Part shown: piece by piece, positions 45,538 through 56,939 of the stretch
Layout: each line of letters opens with the position of its first letter
Numbering within the stretch: position 1 is the first letter of the stretch
Assembly (NCBI GenBank): GCA_033558025.1
Contig: JAUCEF010000007.1
Coordinates: 496,001-560,000, forward strand
DNA: 64,000 nucleotides
From: Phytophthora sp. 'mugwort'
Taxonomy: Eukaryota > Oomycota > Peronosporomycetes > Peronosporales > Peronosporaceae
Reading direction: 5' to 3'
Position numbers and translations under genes: made by a program
Notes under the pieces: generated by a model
The model's database searches: none
What the model saw: the letters and a program-made list of their open reading frames with translations, nothing else
Told to the model about the DNA's origin: nothing

Positions 45538-46731
45538 CTAGTTATACCCCACGCGATTCTCGCGCTTTTGGGCGAGATAGTACCGTCGGAATGTCGGCTT
45601 CCCCGTTTTGCTACTGCTGCTGCTATTGGTCGGCGATACCTCTGCACTAGAAGGTTCACTAACGCTGTCTGCGTTGGGGACGACTATTAGACTGGGGGAA
45701 GAATCCGTTGGCGTGCTGCTCGTGGAGATACACGCAGTGGGCCCTTCGTTCGAGCTTTGTTTGTTTCCAGACGCATTTTCTCGTCGGATAGACGATGCTA
45801 CTTCGTCGCAAGTACTCCTTGTCCGTACACGACTATGAGCGGGTGTTGTATTTGTGTCGACGTGATTAGCGAGATGGGCTTTTAAAGCCGTGTATCTGCC
45901 GCGCTCTTCGGCGAGTTTTTGAGCCATAGCACGCTTTTCGACGACGAGCTCTTCGCAAATTGATTTCCAGTACCGCGTCTGATCTTTCATAACCGCCTCG
46001 ATCGCCCTCTGTGAGGCAGTAATGGCCGAGTGCATGTCTTCCAGCTTGCGAGAGTTGCTTTCCAGAAGCTCCTGCTTGATCCGGTCCATTGCTACACGAG
46101 AGCTTGCGAGTTCTTCCTGTAAGGACTGCATTTCTAAGGCGTGTTTGTGCTCGCGTGTTTGCTCGGCTTCGGTTATTCGGACTTCAAATTCTCGTTGGAG
46201 ACTTAACATTTCTTCGTGCGATTGGGTCATGAGATCCGTGAGCTCTACCTCCACTATTTCTTCTATTGATCTCATTGGAACGTCTTCGCCTTGCGTTTCT
46301 CGGTGGCGTTTGCTGTGAAAAGGAGGAGGTGGAGGATGCTGCACAGCTTCCTTGCAGGTGTATGCCGAATATTCATGCACTTCATCGCTGACTGGTTTCA
46401 ATATGGACACTCCGATTGGAACAACAGATATACGTGACAACGTAAAAGTATCGCTCGTGCTGTCTGTGTGATCCCACGTAGTTAGGTTATGGAGACTTCC
46501 GACAGCATCAGTATTGACTGTTAGACCGGCCTCCTTGCATATCGATGCAATTGTGCAGAAGCCCAGCTCTGCAGCTTGTATAGCTGCGTCAGCGTCAGCC
46601 TCGTCCTGAGACCATCGCAGTGCTGTCTTGCAATCTGCAGCTAGTTGATCCAGCGCTGCATATATGGCATCAAGGAAGCCATCGTCTTCCGCAACAAAGT
46701 AGTTGATGTAGTCGTCATCTAATATTGACAT
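45538..46731 (-). CDS. Coiled-coil protein of unknown function
   Basis: A single exon encodes 397 residues with no recognised family. The first 60 residues are acidic and helical (FVAEDDGFLDAIYAALDQLA). A Pro run (HPPPPPFHSKRHRETQ) follows. The centre is a long coiled coil (LTDLMTQSHEEMLSLQREFE to about AQKLAEERGRYTALKAHLAN). The tail is Ser/Thr-rich and disordered and ends in a basic motif (RRYYLAQKRENRVGYN). Such a layout is common in cytoskeletal or centrosomal adaptors, but nothing in the sequence ties it to one. The start at 46731 is the first ATG. Confidence 0.6.
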   Translation of the reverse strand: MSILDDDYINYFVAEDDGFLDAIYAALDQLAADCKTALRWSQDEADADAAIQAAELGFCTIASICKEAGLTVNTDAVGSLHNLTTWDHTDSTSDTFTLSRISVVPIGVSILKPVSDEVHEYSAYTCKEAVQHPPPPPFHSKRHRETQGEDVPMRSIEEIVEVELTDLMTQSHEEMLSLQREFEVRITEAEQTREHKHALEMQSLQEELASSRVAMDRIKQELLESNSRKLEDMHSAITASQRAIEAVMKDQTRYWKSICEELVVEKRAMAQKLAEERGRYTALKAHLANHVDTNTTPAHSRVRTRSTCDEVASSIRRENASGNKQSSNEGPTACISTSSTPTDSSPSLIVVPNADSVSEPSSAEVSPTNSSSSSKTGKPTFRRYYLAQKRENRVGYN

Positions 46732-47233
46732 GCAGTACTATAACCGATCAGTACCATAATGCCCCCCCCACTCAACGACAGCCAAACATACGTGGTGGAT
46801 CAGCCTCGTCTTGACCTTGACCAGATAGTGTCCTGCTGATAGAAGGAGTTGACCGACCCCGAAGGGTACGAGACGGCATCATTACGGACGTGCTCTAGCC
46901 TGCACAAGTAACGCACTAAATCCGTCCGTGCGATTTAAAGCCGTTACGCGTTGAAGTCATTGAGACAAAATTTTCAGCCAATCAAACATATAACGCAAGC
47001 GTATTGGCTGGAATACTCTGGATCCCAACCAGCGCTTTTCAGGGGGAAGCACACAGCGACGACAGCAAAAGCGAGACGTAGGTACGCCTGCTGTTTACTT
47101 CTTCGTAAGCCGCCAAGGGGACCGCGAGCTGTTAGCCATATGAGAGAATAATGATGTCACGTTGCTGATCACATACTTTGCTTGTATTGCTGCTGCGAAG
47201 ACCGACCCATTGCCCACGCCGTTTCCAGTCACC
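46732..47233. promoter_or_regulatory. Divergent intergenic region with a pair of opposed CCAAT boxes
   Basis: No gene seen. AGCCAATCAA (about 46976) and GTATTGGCTG (about 47000) form a near-palindromic pair of CCAAT boxes about 25 bp apart, placed between the coiled-coil gene and the SmE gene and well positioned for NF-Y binding. Confidence 0.4.
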
Positions 47234-47595
47234 ATGAGTACCAAAGTGCAGAAGTTGATGACCCAGCCCATCAATCTGATGTTCAGGTTCCTGCAGAACG
47301 TACGTGAACGTTTGTCTGAACGTCTGTCTTAGTATGTTCTCCTGTTATATTCTTGGCGTATAACAAAATGGTATTTGCACAGAAATCCCGCATTCAGGTG
47401 TGGCTCTATGAGCAGGTGAACACGCGGATCGAGGGCCGTATCATGGGTTTCGATGAGTACATGAACCTAGTGCTGGACGACGCCGAGGAGCTGGACGTGA
47501 AAAACCTCAAACGCACGCCGCTGGGCCGCATCCTCCTTAAGGGCGACACTATCACGCTTATGATGGCCGTCGACGCGACTAACGAATCCAACTAG
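47234..47595 (+). CDS. SNRPE: Small nuclear ribonucleoprotein E (SmE)
   Basis: SmE is one of the seven proteins of the Sm ring on spliceosomal snRNAs. Two exons (47234-47299, 47383-47595) join in phase to 92 residues, the normal size. The N-terminus is [19 protein letters not shown]. The Sm1 motif is [20 protein letters not shown] then [14 protein letters not shown], and Sm2 is [14 protein letters not shown]. The intron falls between LQN and KSRIQV. A start at the ATG in CACCATGAG gives the family's usual N-terminus. Confidence 0.95.
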
Positions 47596-47800
47596 CCACC
47601 CGAGCAACCAGTAACAAATATTTTTCCTGTCACGCGCGGGACCTTGCAATATTGCCGCTGCAAACCGCGAGTTTGGAAGCGGATTCCAACATTTTGCAAC
47701 CGTGTCCATCCTTTTTTTTTCTGTATCTGTCGTCACCGAATGTCTAAAAGGGGAGAAGGGTTCAAGTCTACGGGTGAAAAACAGATTTCATTGGTTTGCT

Positions 47801-50800
47801 CTAGGACACATTGTAGGCGTTCCTGAAGTGGGTCAGAAGCGCATGACCATCAAAACTTAGCTCGGTCACCTCCTTGAAGCTCTGCACGAACACTTCGACG
47901 TCTTCGGCAACACTGGCGACAACGCATAGGTACCAGGCATAAATGTTAGAAAATGTTTGCCTGTTGCGGAGGTACACATGCACTCACATACCGTTTCTTG
48001 CCTGCTGCCGTTCGTGGCTGCACCAGCTTGAAACACTCTGGCAACTTCTGTGTGAACATGTCGAACACACGTGACATCACGTCTTTCATCTGTGGCGGAG
48101 AGAGAACGGGATGCAGCACTCCATGAAGCTTGAGTGTGCTTTGTGTTATACCGCGCATCGGATTCGTCGGAATGGCAAGGCTCGCGGAATCGTAGTCGAC
48201 CTTAAGGAGCCACACGAAAAGAATGTTAGAGGGCTAGTAACGCCCCATATAGCGGTACACAGACGTACCTCCGTTGCAACGTTCTCCAAAAAGCGCTTCA
48301 TGATCTGATCCTCCACGATGCTTGTGAATTTGCTAAATATCTTCTCGTTATGTTCAGCGTAGTCTCGCAACACACGATCAAACTCGTCTAGAAGCAGCTT
48401 TTGGCGATCAGTGAAATGTGCTGCTAGGGCGGCCTTGATGTGGGGAATGAGAGTAATTGACAACTCTAAGGATTGCGATGCCAAGGCTGCAGCACATTAC
48501 ACAAACAAAAGCGTGAACTCGCTGCCCTCCCAAAAATGATTGTATCGTGAAATGAACCATGGTTCTGTGGTTACCTAAATGCCGGGCAGAAATACTCTTG
48601 AGTCGGGCAATTTGCATAGCTCCAGCACCGAGTACAAGCTGGGTCGTCCGCGAATTAAATAGCTGCATCAATAGAAAGCGTGTTGTTAGTATGCGGTTGC
48701 CCTGCAACGATTTCGTATGCAAGCGACGAACCCGAAATATCTCGATAGATCGCTGAAGCACGTCGGTAGCTAATACAGGGAAATTGGCGGCGCACGACAT
48801 ATAGTTCATCACGATCTCCAACATGAGAAGAACCGACCATACGACTCGGAACGATTTGCCGCAAATTGACACCATCTTGCGCGGTGGTGCTGTTTCACCG
48901 GCGATTTCTCTGTCATCCGAAAGAAGCAGAGCAACACCCCGCCCACTAGAAAGATCGTCGAGAGATTTATGACGCGTCTCGGAGATTTCCGTATTTTTCC
49001 ATAGTTCATGATCTAAAGTTGACACCAATTTTGTCACTTGTGTTTGGTGATACTTCTCCAGGAACAATTTCAATTGAGAGAAAAGAGCACCACGAAGGGT
49101 GTAATCCGTCTTGCCCGTTAGCTTTTCAATACTGACAACAAAATCCATGGTTGTATCGTACAGCTTCCGTAATTGAGGCATAGTGTAGACAGCCTGGACT
49201 TCTTTTCTTACAGCAAACAGGTTCGATACACTGCGTTGTGAAAACTCGCAGATCTTGCGCACAACTTCATCAATATCTCGAATTACTTTAGCACACCGTG
49301 TTTTCTTCTTCCAATCATGAAACGTCTTATGCTCATCACTGGCACTTTCAGAGGGTGACCATCCTTGTGACGAAATGACTTCCGTAGTCTGTGAATTTTG
49401 AATGCCATTACTACGCTGGGCTTCGTTGCTAGCAGCTACCTTCAGTCTTTTTTCCTCTTCCGTAGCCGCATCAATTTGCTTCTGCATTGACTTTACAAGG
49501 ATACCCTGCACGACCACAGCCCGCTTCAAAACCATAAGCAAGTGCTCAAAGATCATCTGCACACACTGAAGAAATTCATCCGACGTCAAGGCTCTCAGTT
49601 GAATCGACACTTTCGATTCACTTCCGGACGAGGCTCCTAACTCAGGATCATTGTTGTTCTTGCTGCTGCTTGACACCGTAATTGTTTCAGTCACTACCGT
49701 TTTCACGACAACGCGTATCTCTTCGTTGAGCTGGTCGAGATAGGTCTTCACAGTATCGTCTAGTACATCCAAGCGGAAAAGTATGTCCACAAGACGCTTT
49801 GTTTCTTGTTGCACGTTGTCCTTCTCATCGCAGAGGCTATCCTGCCTCTTTTTGTCAGAGTAAGCTGACCCCTCTTCATCGTGAAACGTCCAATCAGGAG
49901 ATGTAATGACCGAGATAAAACGCTGCGATATCTGGTTGCTGATAAAGCCGCGGTAACCACGAAACTTTTCACTAAGCAAACTAAGTCCATGAATGCCTTG
50001 CAAATGCTCTCGCAGAATTGCTTGCGAACTCTCGATCAAGTTCAAGGCACTCGTGTAATCTTGACATTGTACCAAAGCCTCAACAGCAGACTCTGCACTC
50101 TTGACCTCCTCCACCATCGTCACTAAATCGTGAAGCTCCTTGATCCGCTTCTGACGTCGGTGCAAGCTGACAATGTCAAGTGTTTTGTCAGCAAGTAGGT
50201 TCCGCAGACGGTCCATTGCTTTTCTGAAGTTATCGGCATTCATAAGCACATGTTAGCATTAACATGACCGTGCGAACAAACAATCGGCCCTCAGGGCCAC
50301 TCACTCACCTTAGCGTTGCCACTTGGTCGCAGGCAACTTTGATCGACTGCTTCATGACTTCCTGGTCTGCTGACGCCTCAAAAAAACGGTCTGATCGAGA
50401 TGATACCTGGCGAAGAAGTGTAAACTCTACGCGATCCAGGTATGTCGTTAGCTACACATGAGTCAAGCATCATGTTTACAAGTTAGCCATTAGCGTCCCA
50501 TTAATGGATAAACGATTTGACGATGAAGCACACCTGTTCCTGAAGCGACGTAAAATTTGGCATATTCATGACCTCTTCAAACGTATTGGGATCTGTCAAG
50601 TCGAAGCCTGGTCGAAAGAACAAGTTGGGCACGGCTTCTAGACACTTGGCTACATCCTCTGCAACATGAGACAAACAAGATAGCCGTTCCAATGAGTACT
50701 ATACATTCGACGATGCATTGCGTGTAACCAACTGCAGACCAAATACAGATTGCTTTACCATCGGCAACGGAGATCGACGGCACGTTGCTTGATGAGAGCT

Positions 50801-51449
50801 GTTCACTGACGGGCTTCACATGGTTTTCTTCATACTTGGTTGCATTTGTTCCAAATTGGCGCAGATACGGCTGAAAATCGCGAGTCGACACGTCTGCAAG
50901 TCCTGGAAACGGTGCCAATGCAATGTCGACATCCAGCGTTGGGTAGAAAGCGTCGAGCAGCGCGCCGCCCCAATTGTTGGCCTTGGGATTGGTCAACACG
51001 GAGTGCAGATTGTGATGGCACACTAAGAGATATGCTCTCTCCTCCTCCTCTTGTGCATCGCCCACCCCCTTCTCTGACCATCTACTGGACGAAGCTGTCC
51101 GCCCCGAACTGCCCCAGGACCCGGTCCTCGCGCTGCTGCTTGCGCGCGCTGACTGCGGCATGCGCGCCTCCATCTCCTGCTTTTGGCTAAATACTGCGGT
51201 CCCATCAGCCGAGCGCGTGGAGCTCGGGCCTCGCACGTCGAAGAGACGTGGATACTCGGTCGGGCTGGGCAGCGTCATGCGGTTCGTGGGGGTCGCGGTC
51301 ACGGAGCGGGGTGTCGCTGCCGCGACCACCGAATCTTTGAGTGTGTGCAATGGACTCGTGACACCATTCCAGCCGCGCTTCAGCAGCCCGCGGGGCGACA
51401 GGCCTCCCAATTCCCCCGAGGGCTTCTTGGCGCCGTCATGCTGCTTCAT
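47801..51449 (-). CDS. VPS54: Vacuolar protein sorting protein 54 (VPS54, GARP tether subunit)
   Basis: VPS54 is the distinctive subunit of the GARP complex, which tethers endosome-derived vesicles at the trans-Golgi. The start at 51449 is MKQHDGAKKPSG, with a Ser-rich N-terminal part. Family regions: HVKPVSEQL, FFRPGFDLTDPNTFEEVMNM, TTYLDRVEFTLLRQVSSRSD then RFFEAS, the long central block (ADNFRKAMDRLRNLLADKTL, SLLSEKFRGYRGFISNQISQ) and the C-terminal GHALLTHFRNAYNV. Introns are visible at about 50258-50305, 50450-50530, 50657-50740 and several within 47980-48660. The protein is roughly 1050 residues. With COG2 it is the second CATCHR-type tether in this window; they are not adjacent and probably not linked by more than chance. 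Confidence 0.85.
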
Positions 51450-51550
51450 TTTCAGGTTTTGGGGAACGCAACCGCCATGTCAAGGTTGCCCGAAGGTGAA
51501 ATTAGGTACGACAAATGCCAATGTAGTTTTATGCTCAAAACTAAAATTGA

Positions 51551-52934
51551 CTATGGACAGAAGAGTGAGCCGCGGTGCGGCGACAAGAACTTCGAGCTGA
51601 CGCCCATGTACACGAGTAGCAAGTGGCTGTCAGGTTGGGTAAGTGCTAACGCAATGGCGCGGTGATTGCCATCCCATATTGTGAACGGGCCGTCGACGCT
51701 GGCGCCGACGACAACAACGGTATGGTTGAAGTGGTCGATGCGATGTTGAAGCTGGCGTACGCGGTCGCGCAGAGATCCCTCTTCATACATTCCAGCAGCA
51801 GCATGCGAGCTCAGAATCTTAGCGGCTTCCCCGACTGTACTGCATGAAGGCAATTGCTGCCTCCAGCTATTTTCCTTCAACACGCGGAATTCTCTGACGC
51901 GCTTCAATTCCAATTTCCCCTTAAACCAAAGCGAATCTGTCGGCAAATGTGCTAGGAGCGGCAGTCGAGTCGTCCCTAGGAAGGCCACGCGATGAATGTT
52001 CTCTTGGCTTGATGTTGAATCAGGGTCCAGCATACCTGGGGTCAGCTCGACCTATAAATGAACGAGCACGATCGAGTGGTTAGAACCAGAAAGTGCACTA
52101 AGTGAGGGGATCAGCAGCATGTACATGAATTTCAGGCACATCCAACTCGAATCGATACCACTCGCTCTGCATCATAGCGCCAAGCACTTCCATCGCATCG
52201 ATAGAAATGAAGACACGCCTCCACGGTAAAATATGTTCACCGTCGTCAACACGAATGCCGTCGTACGCGGCAGTGGGCCACAACTTCCCAAGGCCCAGCG
52301 ACCGGGAAATATCTCGCCCAGTCTCACCAAACAGAAACTTGTAGTTAGCATCGGACTCTTCCCGAGTTTGGGTCGTGTGCACTTGGTACCATTGCGAACT
52401 CTTCTCACGGAGGAGATTCTTGAGGGCAAACATGTTGGTGTTCAATATCATGTCGCGCTCGCCATCGTATGCGTACTTAGGGCACAAATCCTCGACAAGA
52501 ACCACGCGAAAGGCTCCGTCTCCTTTCACAAGCACCATGTCAACCCTGTCCGACGTGCTAAAGTAAAGTCCATAGTAGGTGTCTCCGTAAAAGTCTCGAT
52601 ACCATTTCTCATCGATTCGATGTTCTTTGCCTGGATCCGCTCGGAATACTCCGTGCACCCGTACATGATAGTCGGCTTCGGGGTAGGTAACGATGTCGGA
52701 AAACGCGGCCACTGCTCGAAGAAGCCTCGAGAACTCGTTCTCTGGCATGGCTGACCAAAAGATGAGGAGATGAAGCTCGGTCGTTATCGGACACTCCAAC
52801 ACCGAAGGCTCCGCACCAGCGTTAGCATCAGACCCCGGACTCAAATACCCATCGAAGATGAAGAAATCGGTTCGCGAGCACGCCGAGATTGATGAAGCCA
52901 CAATCGCAACTAGGACACAACAATTAGGACGCAT
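51551..52934 (-). CDS. Secreted protein of unknown function with a DGNHR motif
   Basis: Two exons (52125-52934 and 51551-52051) join in phase to 436 residues. Residues 1-19 look like a signal peptide (MRPNCCVLVAIVASSISAC). The middle reads VHGVFRADPGKEHRIDEKWY and KYAYDGERDMILNTNMFALK. The C-terminal exon holds VDGPFTIWDGNHRAIALAL. D-G-N-H-R followed by small residues is the loop seen in ParB-like/sulfiredoxin-fold nucleotide-binding proteins, but the rest of that fold was not traced, so the link is weak. No family was recognised. The intron contains TAG stops and a clear AG acceptor. Confidence 0.55.
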
Positions 52935-53075
52935 ATTTTAATTCGTTTGTGTCTCGCGGATTTGACCTACGGATGCGATGTCTTCCAGGAGTATCGACGG
53001 TGATCTTCTCGCCCCCTGCACATCAGCAGCGTATCACGGTTAGCACCAATGTCCTACAAAGCACAGACCATAACA

Positions 53076-53324
53076 CTACCGACACTGCATGTTCCTTGCG
53101 TTGTGGGTGGCGACGTAAACAAGATCACTATGTACAGCAGCGGAGGGTGTTGTCATTGTGAGCTCGATGTCTATTGGCAGCTGCACCACGGTGGCGTTCT
53201 GGACTCCGACGAGCTGCGGCTGTGGTAGCGCGCAGTTCAGCGCGCCAGACAGCCAGAGAGATGCAGCGACCCACCACATTACAAGAAGCACTGTGGTAGG
53301 ATGCCGTCGCGGATGCCATTCCAT
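53076..53324 (-). CDS. Small secreted protein or truncated paralogue
   Basis: An 82-residue frame starts at a real ATG (53324) with a strong signal-peptide-like start (TTVLLVMWWVAASLWLSGAL). The following QLVGVQNATVVQLPIDIELT vaguely parallels PSVLECPITTELHLLIFW, which sits at the same place in the secreted protein next door. It may be a truncated duplicate of that gene or the first exon of an unrecognised one. Nothing supports a function. Confidence 0.35.
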   Translation of the reverse strand: MEWHPRRHPTTVLLVMWWVAASLWLSGALNCALPQPQLVGVQNATVVQLPIDIELTMTTPSAAVHSDLVYVATHNARNMQCR

Positions 53325-54234
53325 TGCCTTTAGAATCCGCGGGAAATGACAGCCTTGACACGCAAAAGGTGCTCCGCACTTCAAGATTGGAGATCTTCGT
53401 AGTCAGTCCTCTCAACAAGCATATGACATCTGTCCACAACGATTATTCCTGTCAGGAAAATGCCTCGCAACAGGAATACAAAGTTGGTTTCGAATTAACT
53501 AAAATACTGTGGCGAAAAGCAGTGAGACTCTCACAGAGAATGCATGTACTGCTACCATTACCACGGCGCGCGTAAAAGAGACGAGGCACGTTGCGAGCGC
53601 AGCCAGACGTGTCCATACCTCGCACACAAGCAATCAGCAGCCGTGACCAGAAGTTACTCCTGGAGTACTAGTAGAATCTAATCTGGTGGCCACTGGCCAG
53701 CCAACTGGGTTGGTCGCTATTTTAAAATACTGTAGCAACTGTAGTTGTCAAACTACGAATGTGCCGTAAGAGAACCGTAAGCGTGAGATCTAGTGGAAGC
53801 GAGCTCATAGCAAAGCATGGTGCATGTACAATGTAATAAGTTATCACTATAACTAGAGCCACTAGGCAACTGCGCGCATGCGTCGAAGTGGTATGCGGTG
53901 GGTCATGAAATTGCGTATGGTGTCGCCAGATCCGTTCCGGCGAGTGACGCGCCCCAAAAGTGGCTGTTTGTCTGCCGCGTCCCCATCGATCCGCCTCATT
54001 TATTTACAAATGTCATGCTGTTTCCATCAAGGAGTCATTTCAATTGGGACAGTTCGTGATGACGCACAGGGCGAACCTTCCCCAGCTTTTCGTTTCTCAT
54101 CTCAACCGATACGAAGCGACTAAGAGTCAGTCACGACCTCATGAGCGGCGACGAGACGCAGCGTCAGTCTGTAACTTCCGCCGCAGACGACAGCAAGCAC
54201 TCGCACCGACCTTCATTCCTGCCACCGCAAGGAC
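53325..54234. other. Intergenic region upstream of the PPCS-lipase gene with an initiator-like site
   Basis: No convincing gene. GGAGTCATTTCAATTGGGAC at 54031-54050 resembles the oomycete initiator (TCATTYY-N-CA-A/T-TTT) and lies about 190 bp before the PPCS-lipase start codon, a plausible transcription start. The remainder shows no structure I can support. Confidence 0.35.
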
Positions 54235-56892
54235 ATGGCACTTTGGGGAACGCTGCGCCATCGCATGGGCGGCTCCGTGCCCACGGACTCAAGCGAGTTT
54301 GTGGAGGAGTTCTTCAGCAAGACGCCCGAGGACCCGCGCTGGAAGCTGAATACCATTCAGAAACAAACGGAAGAGTTCGTTGCTGCACAGCTGGCCGATA
54401 AGCGCCGTGGCATCGCGCTCATCACTTCAGGTGCCACCATCGTACCGCTGGACCCCGAGAATGATACATTCGTGGACGTGGCACCGCAGGTGCAAGAGCA
54501 GCAAGGGCCTGCCTGCGCCGAGTACCTGCTGCAGCTGGGTTACGCGGTCATTTTCGTGCACCGCGAGAACTCGCTACGGCCCTTCACGCGCCACTTTCAA
54601 AAATACATCCAGAACGGAGCCTTCATGGACATGTTCCGCCTGCAGGACAACGGGATGGTGCTCGCCGGCATGGATATCTCGCAGCAGCTGCAGTTCCAGA
54701 AGATTGCGCAGCTCTACACTGAGTGCAGCACCCGTGTGCTTAATCTGAGTTTCACGTCTGTGCAGCAGTATCTGATGCTCACGCGGCTTACGGCAAAAGC
54801 CATGAAAGTGGCCAAAGACCGAGGCATTGTGGTGCTAGCTGCCACGCTCATGGACTTCTACGTACCGGTAGACCCTTCAGCGGCAACGACGGAAGTTGCA
54901 TCGGGAGAAACGGATAGCACAGAGGCTTCGTCGTCATCGTCCACCTCTTCCTCGTCAAAGCACAGCAAACCCAAGCACATTAAGAAGCTTGCGAAAAAAA
55001 TCTCCAAGAAGAAGAGCGACGAGTTCTCCGTCAACTTTGTGCGTGTCCCCAACACGATCCGTAAGATCCGCAAGGACTGGTGCCCAAAGGCCTTCCTTGT
55101 CACATGCAAGCATCAGCTCGCAAGCGGTGAGGATATTGAGGCTGCCCACGCTGACTTGGAGAAATGGGGCGTCGATGTGATCGCAGGAAATCATCATTCG
55201 CGCGAGATTCTGCTTATTACTGAGCAGGAAGAAGCCATCGTGACCTGCCCCGACGATGAGGATATCAACGATGCTTTTGCGTCGGCTATTGCCGATATGC
55301 ATCGCAACTTCCGCCGCAAGCGGGAGATTCTGGCTCGTGGAAAACAGCTACTGCTGCTTTCAGCCAAGTTTTCGATGTTGAAGGAGAATGACGTAGTGAA
55401 TGAAGACGCGGATGGAAACAAGAACGTCCAATTCGGCCTTGGTGTAAAAATACGAGCCGATCGCAGGGCACCCGATGCAATCGCTCCCGTATATGAACTG
55501 AAGCATATATTCCAAAACAAGAGCCATTGCGCTCGAGCACACGTTTGGGAAGGTGTTGTAGAGCACCCGTCGAGCAAGCCAACCCACGACGTTGTGGTGG
55601 CATTCAGTCCCGCTGGTAACCCAGAAACTATTCGTGATGTGTGGGGAGATTTCTGGTCGGGTTGGGCTGAAGACGAGCTGCAAGAGTTTAAGACGGAGAT
55701 GAAGGGCATGTCGCTCTCGTCGGCGATTAACCTTGTGACCTCTTCGGTCTCAGGTGACTATGAACCCGCCTCTCAACTTCTCAAGTTCATGTGGAGCAAG
55801 ATCGGCCATGCCTGGTCTGACGGCGAGAAGACGCGTATTCGCCAGAGTATTCAAAACATGATGGCTGTGGCATTGGATCGTGGATTTACAGAGCCTCCTG
55901 GTATCTCCATTTTGGAGAAGCTCATGCGCAAGCCACGCATTCAGCGCTTCGACTCGCTGGTGCTGGATCAGCCAACGGCTGTGCCAGTGCATGCACAGAC
56001 GCACACCCGACGCCGTCGTCGAGACAGCGACACGGATAGCAACGAGTCTGGAGAAATCAATCCAGTGCGGCTCAGCAAGGCGCGTGTCGTTCGTGTGCAT
56101 CGTGCTATCAACGATTACATGCAAGATATGATCAAGGAGGGACTGCTCGATGCCATCTTAAAATATGTAAAGCAGGGTGTTCCTGTGCACGTAACTGGCT
56201 ACAGTATGGGGGGCATGTTAGGTCAGCTCTTGATGCTGTATTTGGGTGATCATGCGCGCATGAATGGCTGGGACGCAAGCAAGATTAATTTCGTGGGTTT
56301 TGGCTCTCCCCGCGTTGGCGACATAGGTTTTGCTGCTCGCCTGCGCGTGCTTTTCGACCCAGAGCAGTTGCTGATCGTTATGCACCCGTCGGATACTGTG
56401 CATGCTTTCCCTCCTACGGCCGAGGGGTATGTGGACGCTTGCATCAAGATCTTCCTCCGCGAGCACGGAATGGGTGTTGGCCGACGCACACCAGGGCACT
56501 TCTCTTTGCTTCCTGTCACGAAGTCTATTGATCGCGCTTTTGAGCACGCCCACAAGGCGAACGCGCATGACAAGGCGAACGATCCTGCATGCTCCTTTTG
56601 CCAAAGCAAAGCTCACGTTACCGCGCAACACAGGTGCCGTTACTGCATCGAGCGTGGCTCGCATCGTGGCGCCAACTGTCAGAACCGCAATAAACCCTGC
56701 TTGTTGTGTGGTAACTCCAATCACTGCACGGGAGAGCACAAATGCCGCGTGTGCCAGCAGTACGGCCACCGTGGGCGCGAGTGCCACGCGCAGCGCGATG
56801 TAGGTTTTGCCGAGTTAGTCACCTACTTCCGTTACCACCACTTCCTCTACTACAACGCCAATCTCAAGAAGTCTGTCGAGTTTACATCGTAA
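54235..56892 (+). CDS. Fusion of a phosphopantothenoylcysteine-synthetase-like domain, a class 3 lipase and zinc knuckles
   Basis: A single uninterrupted exon encodes 885 residues. Residues about 45-370 resemble eukaryotic PPCS (a step in CoA synthesis): RRGIALITSGATIVPLDPEN, YLLQLGYAVIFVHRENSLRP, VVLAATLMDFYVPV, DWCPKAFLVTCKHQLASGED then WGVDVIAGNHHSREI. The usual glycine/serine loop after the first motif (FSSG in PPCS) is replaced (FVDVAPQVQEQQGP), so activity is doubtful. A Ser/Lys-rich insert lies at about 225-260. Residues about 610-765 are a lipase class 3 core: nucleophile elbow VHVTGYSMGGMLGQLL, INFVGFGSPRVGD, MHPSDTVHAFPP (Asp candidate) and HFSLL (His candidate). The C-terminus has four Cys/His knuckles, including CRYCIERGSHRGANC and CRVCQQYGHRGREC. 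The order is read directly; the combined function is unknown. Confidence 0.75.
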   Translation: MALWGTLRHRMGGSVPTDSSEFVEEFFSKTPEDPRWKLNTIQKQTEEFVAAQLADKRRGIALITSGATIVPLDPENDTFVDVAPQVQEQQGPACAEYLLQLGYAVIFVHRENSLRPFTRHFQKYIQNGAFMDMFRLQDNGMVLAGMDISQQLQFQKIAQLYTECSTRVLNLSFTSVQQYLMLTRLTAKAMKVAKDRGIVVLAATLMDFYVPVDPSAATTEVASGETDSTEASSSSSTSSSSKHSKPKHIKKLAKKISKKKSDEFSVNFVRVPNTIRKIRKDWCPKAFLVTCKHQLASGEDIEAAHADLEKWGVDVIAGNHHSREILLITEQEEAIVTCPDDEDINDAFASAIADMHRNFRRKREILARGKQLLLLSAKFSMLKENDVVNEDADGNKNVQFGLGVKIRADRRAPDAIAPVYELKHIFQNKSHCARAHVWEGVVEHPSSKPTHDVVVAFSPAGNPETIRDVWGDFWSGWAEDELQEFKTEMKGMSLSSAINLVTSSVSGDYEPASQLLKFMWSKIGHAWSDGEKTRIRQSIQNMMAVALDRGFTEPPGISILEKLMRKPRIQRFDSLVLDQPTAVPVHAQTHTRRRRRDSDTDSNESGEINPVRLSKARVVRVHRAINDYMQDMIKEGLLDAILKYVKQGVPVHVTGYSMGGMLGQLLMLYLGDHARMNGWDASKINFVGFGSPRVGDIGFAARLRVLFDPEQLLIVMHPSDTVHAFPPTAEGYVDACIKIFLREHGMGVGRRTPGHFSLLPVTKSIDRAFEHAHKANAHDKANDPACSFCQSKAHVTAQHRCRYCIERGSHRGANCQNRNKPCLLCGNSNHCTGEHKCRVCQQYGHRGRECHAQRDVGFAELVTYFRYHHFLYYNANLKKSVEFTS

Positions 56893-56939
56893 GACAACAC
56901 TTAAGTTAATGCCATTGCTTTTTCAAAACCAAACTCGCG

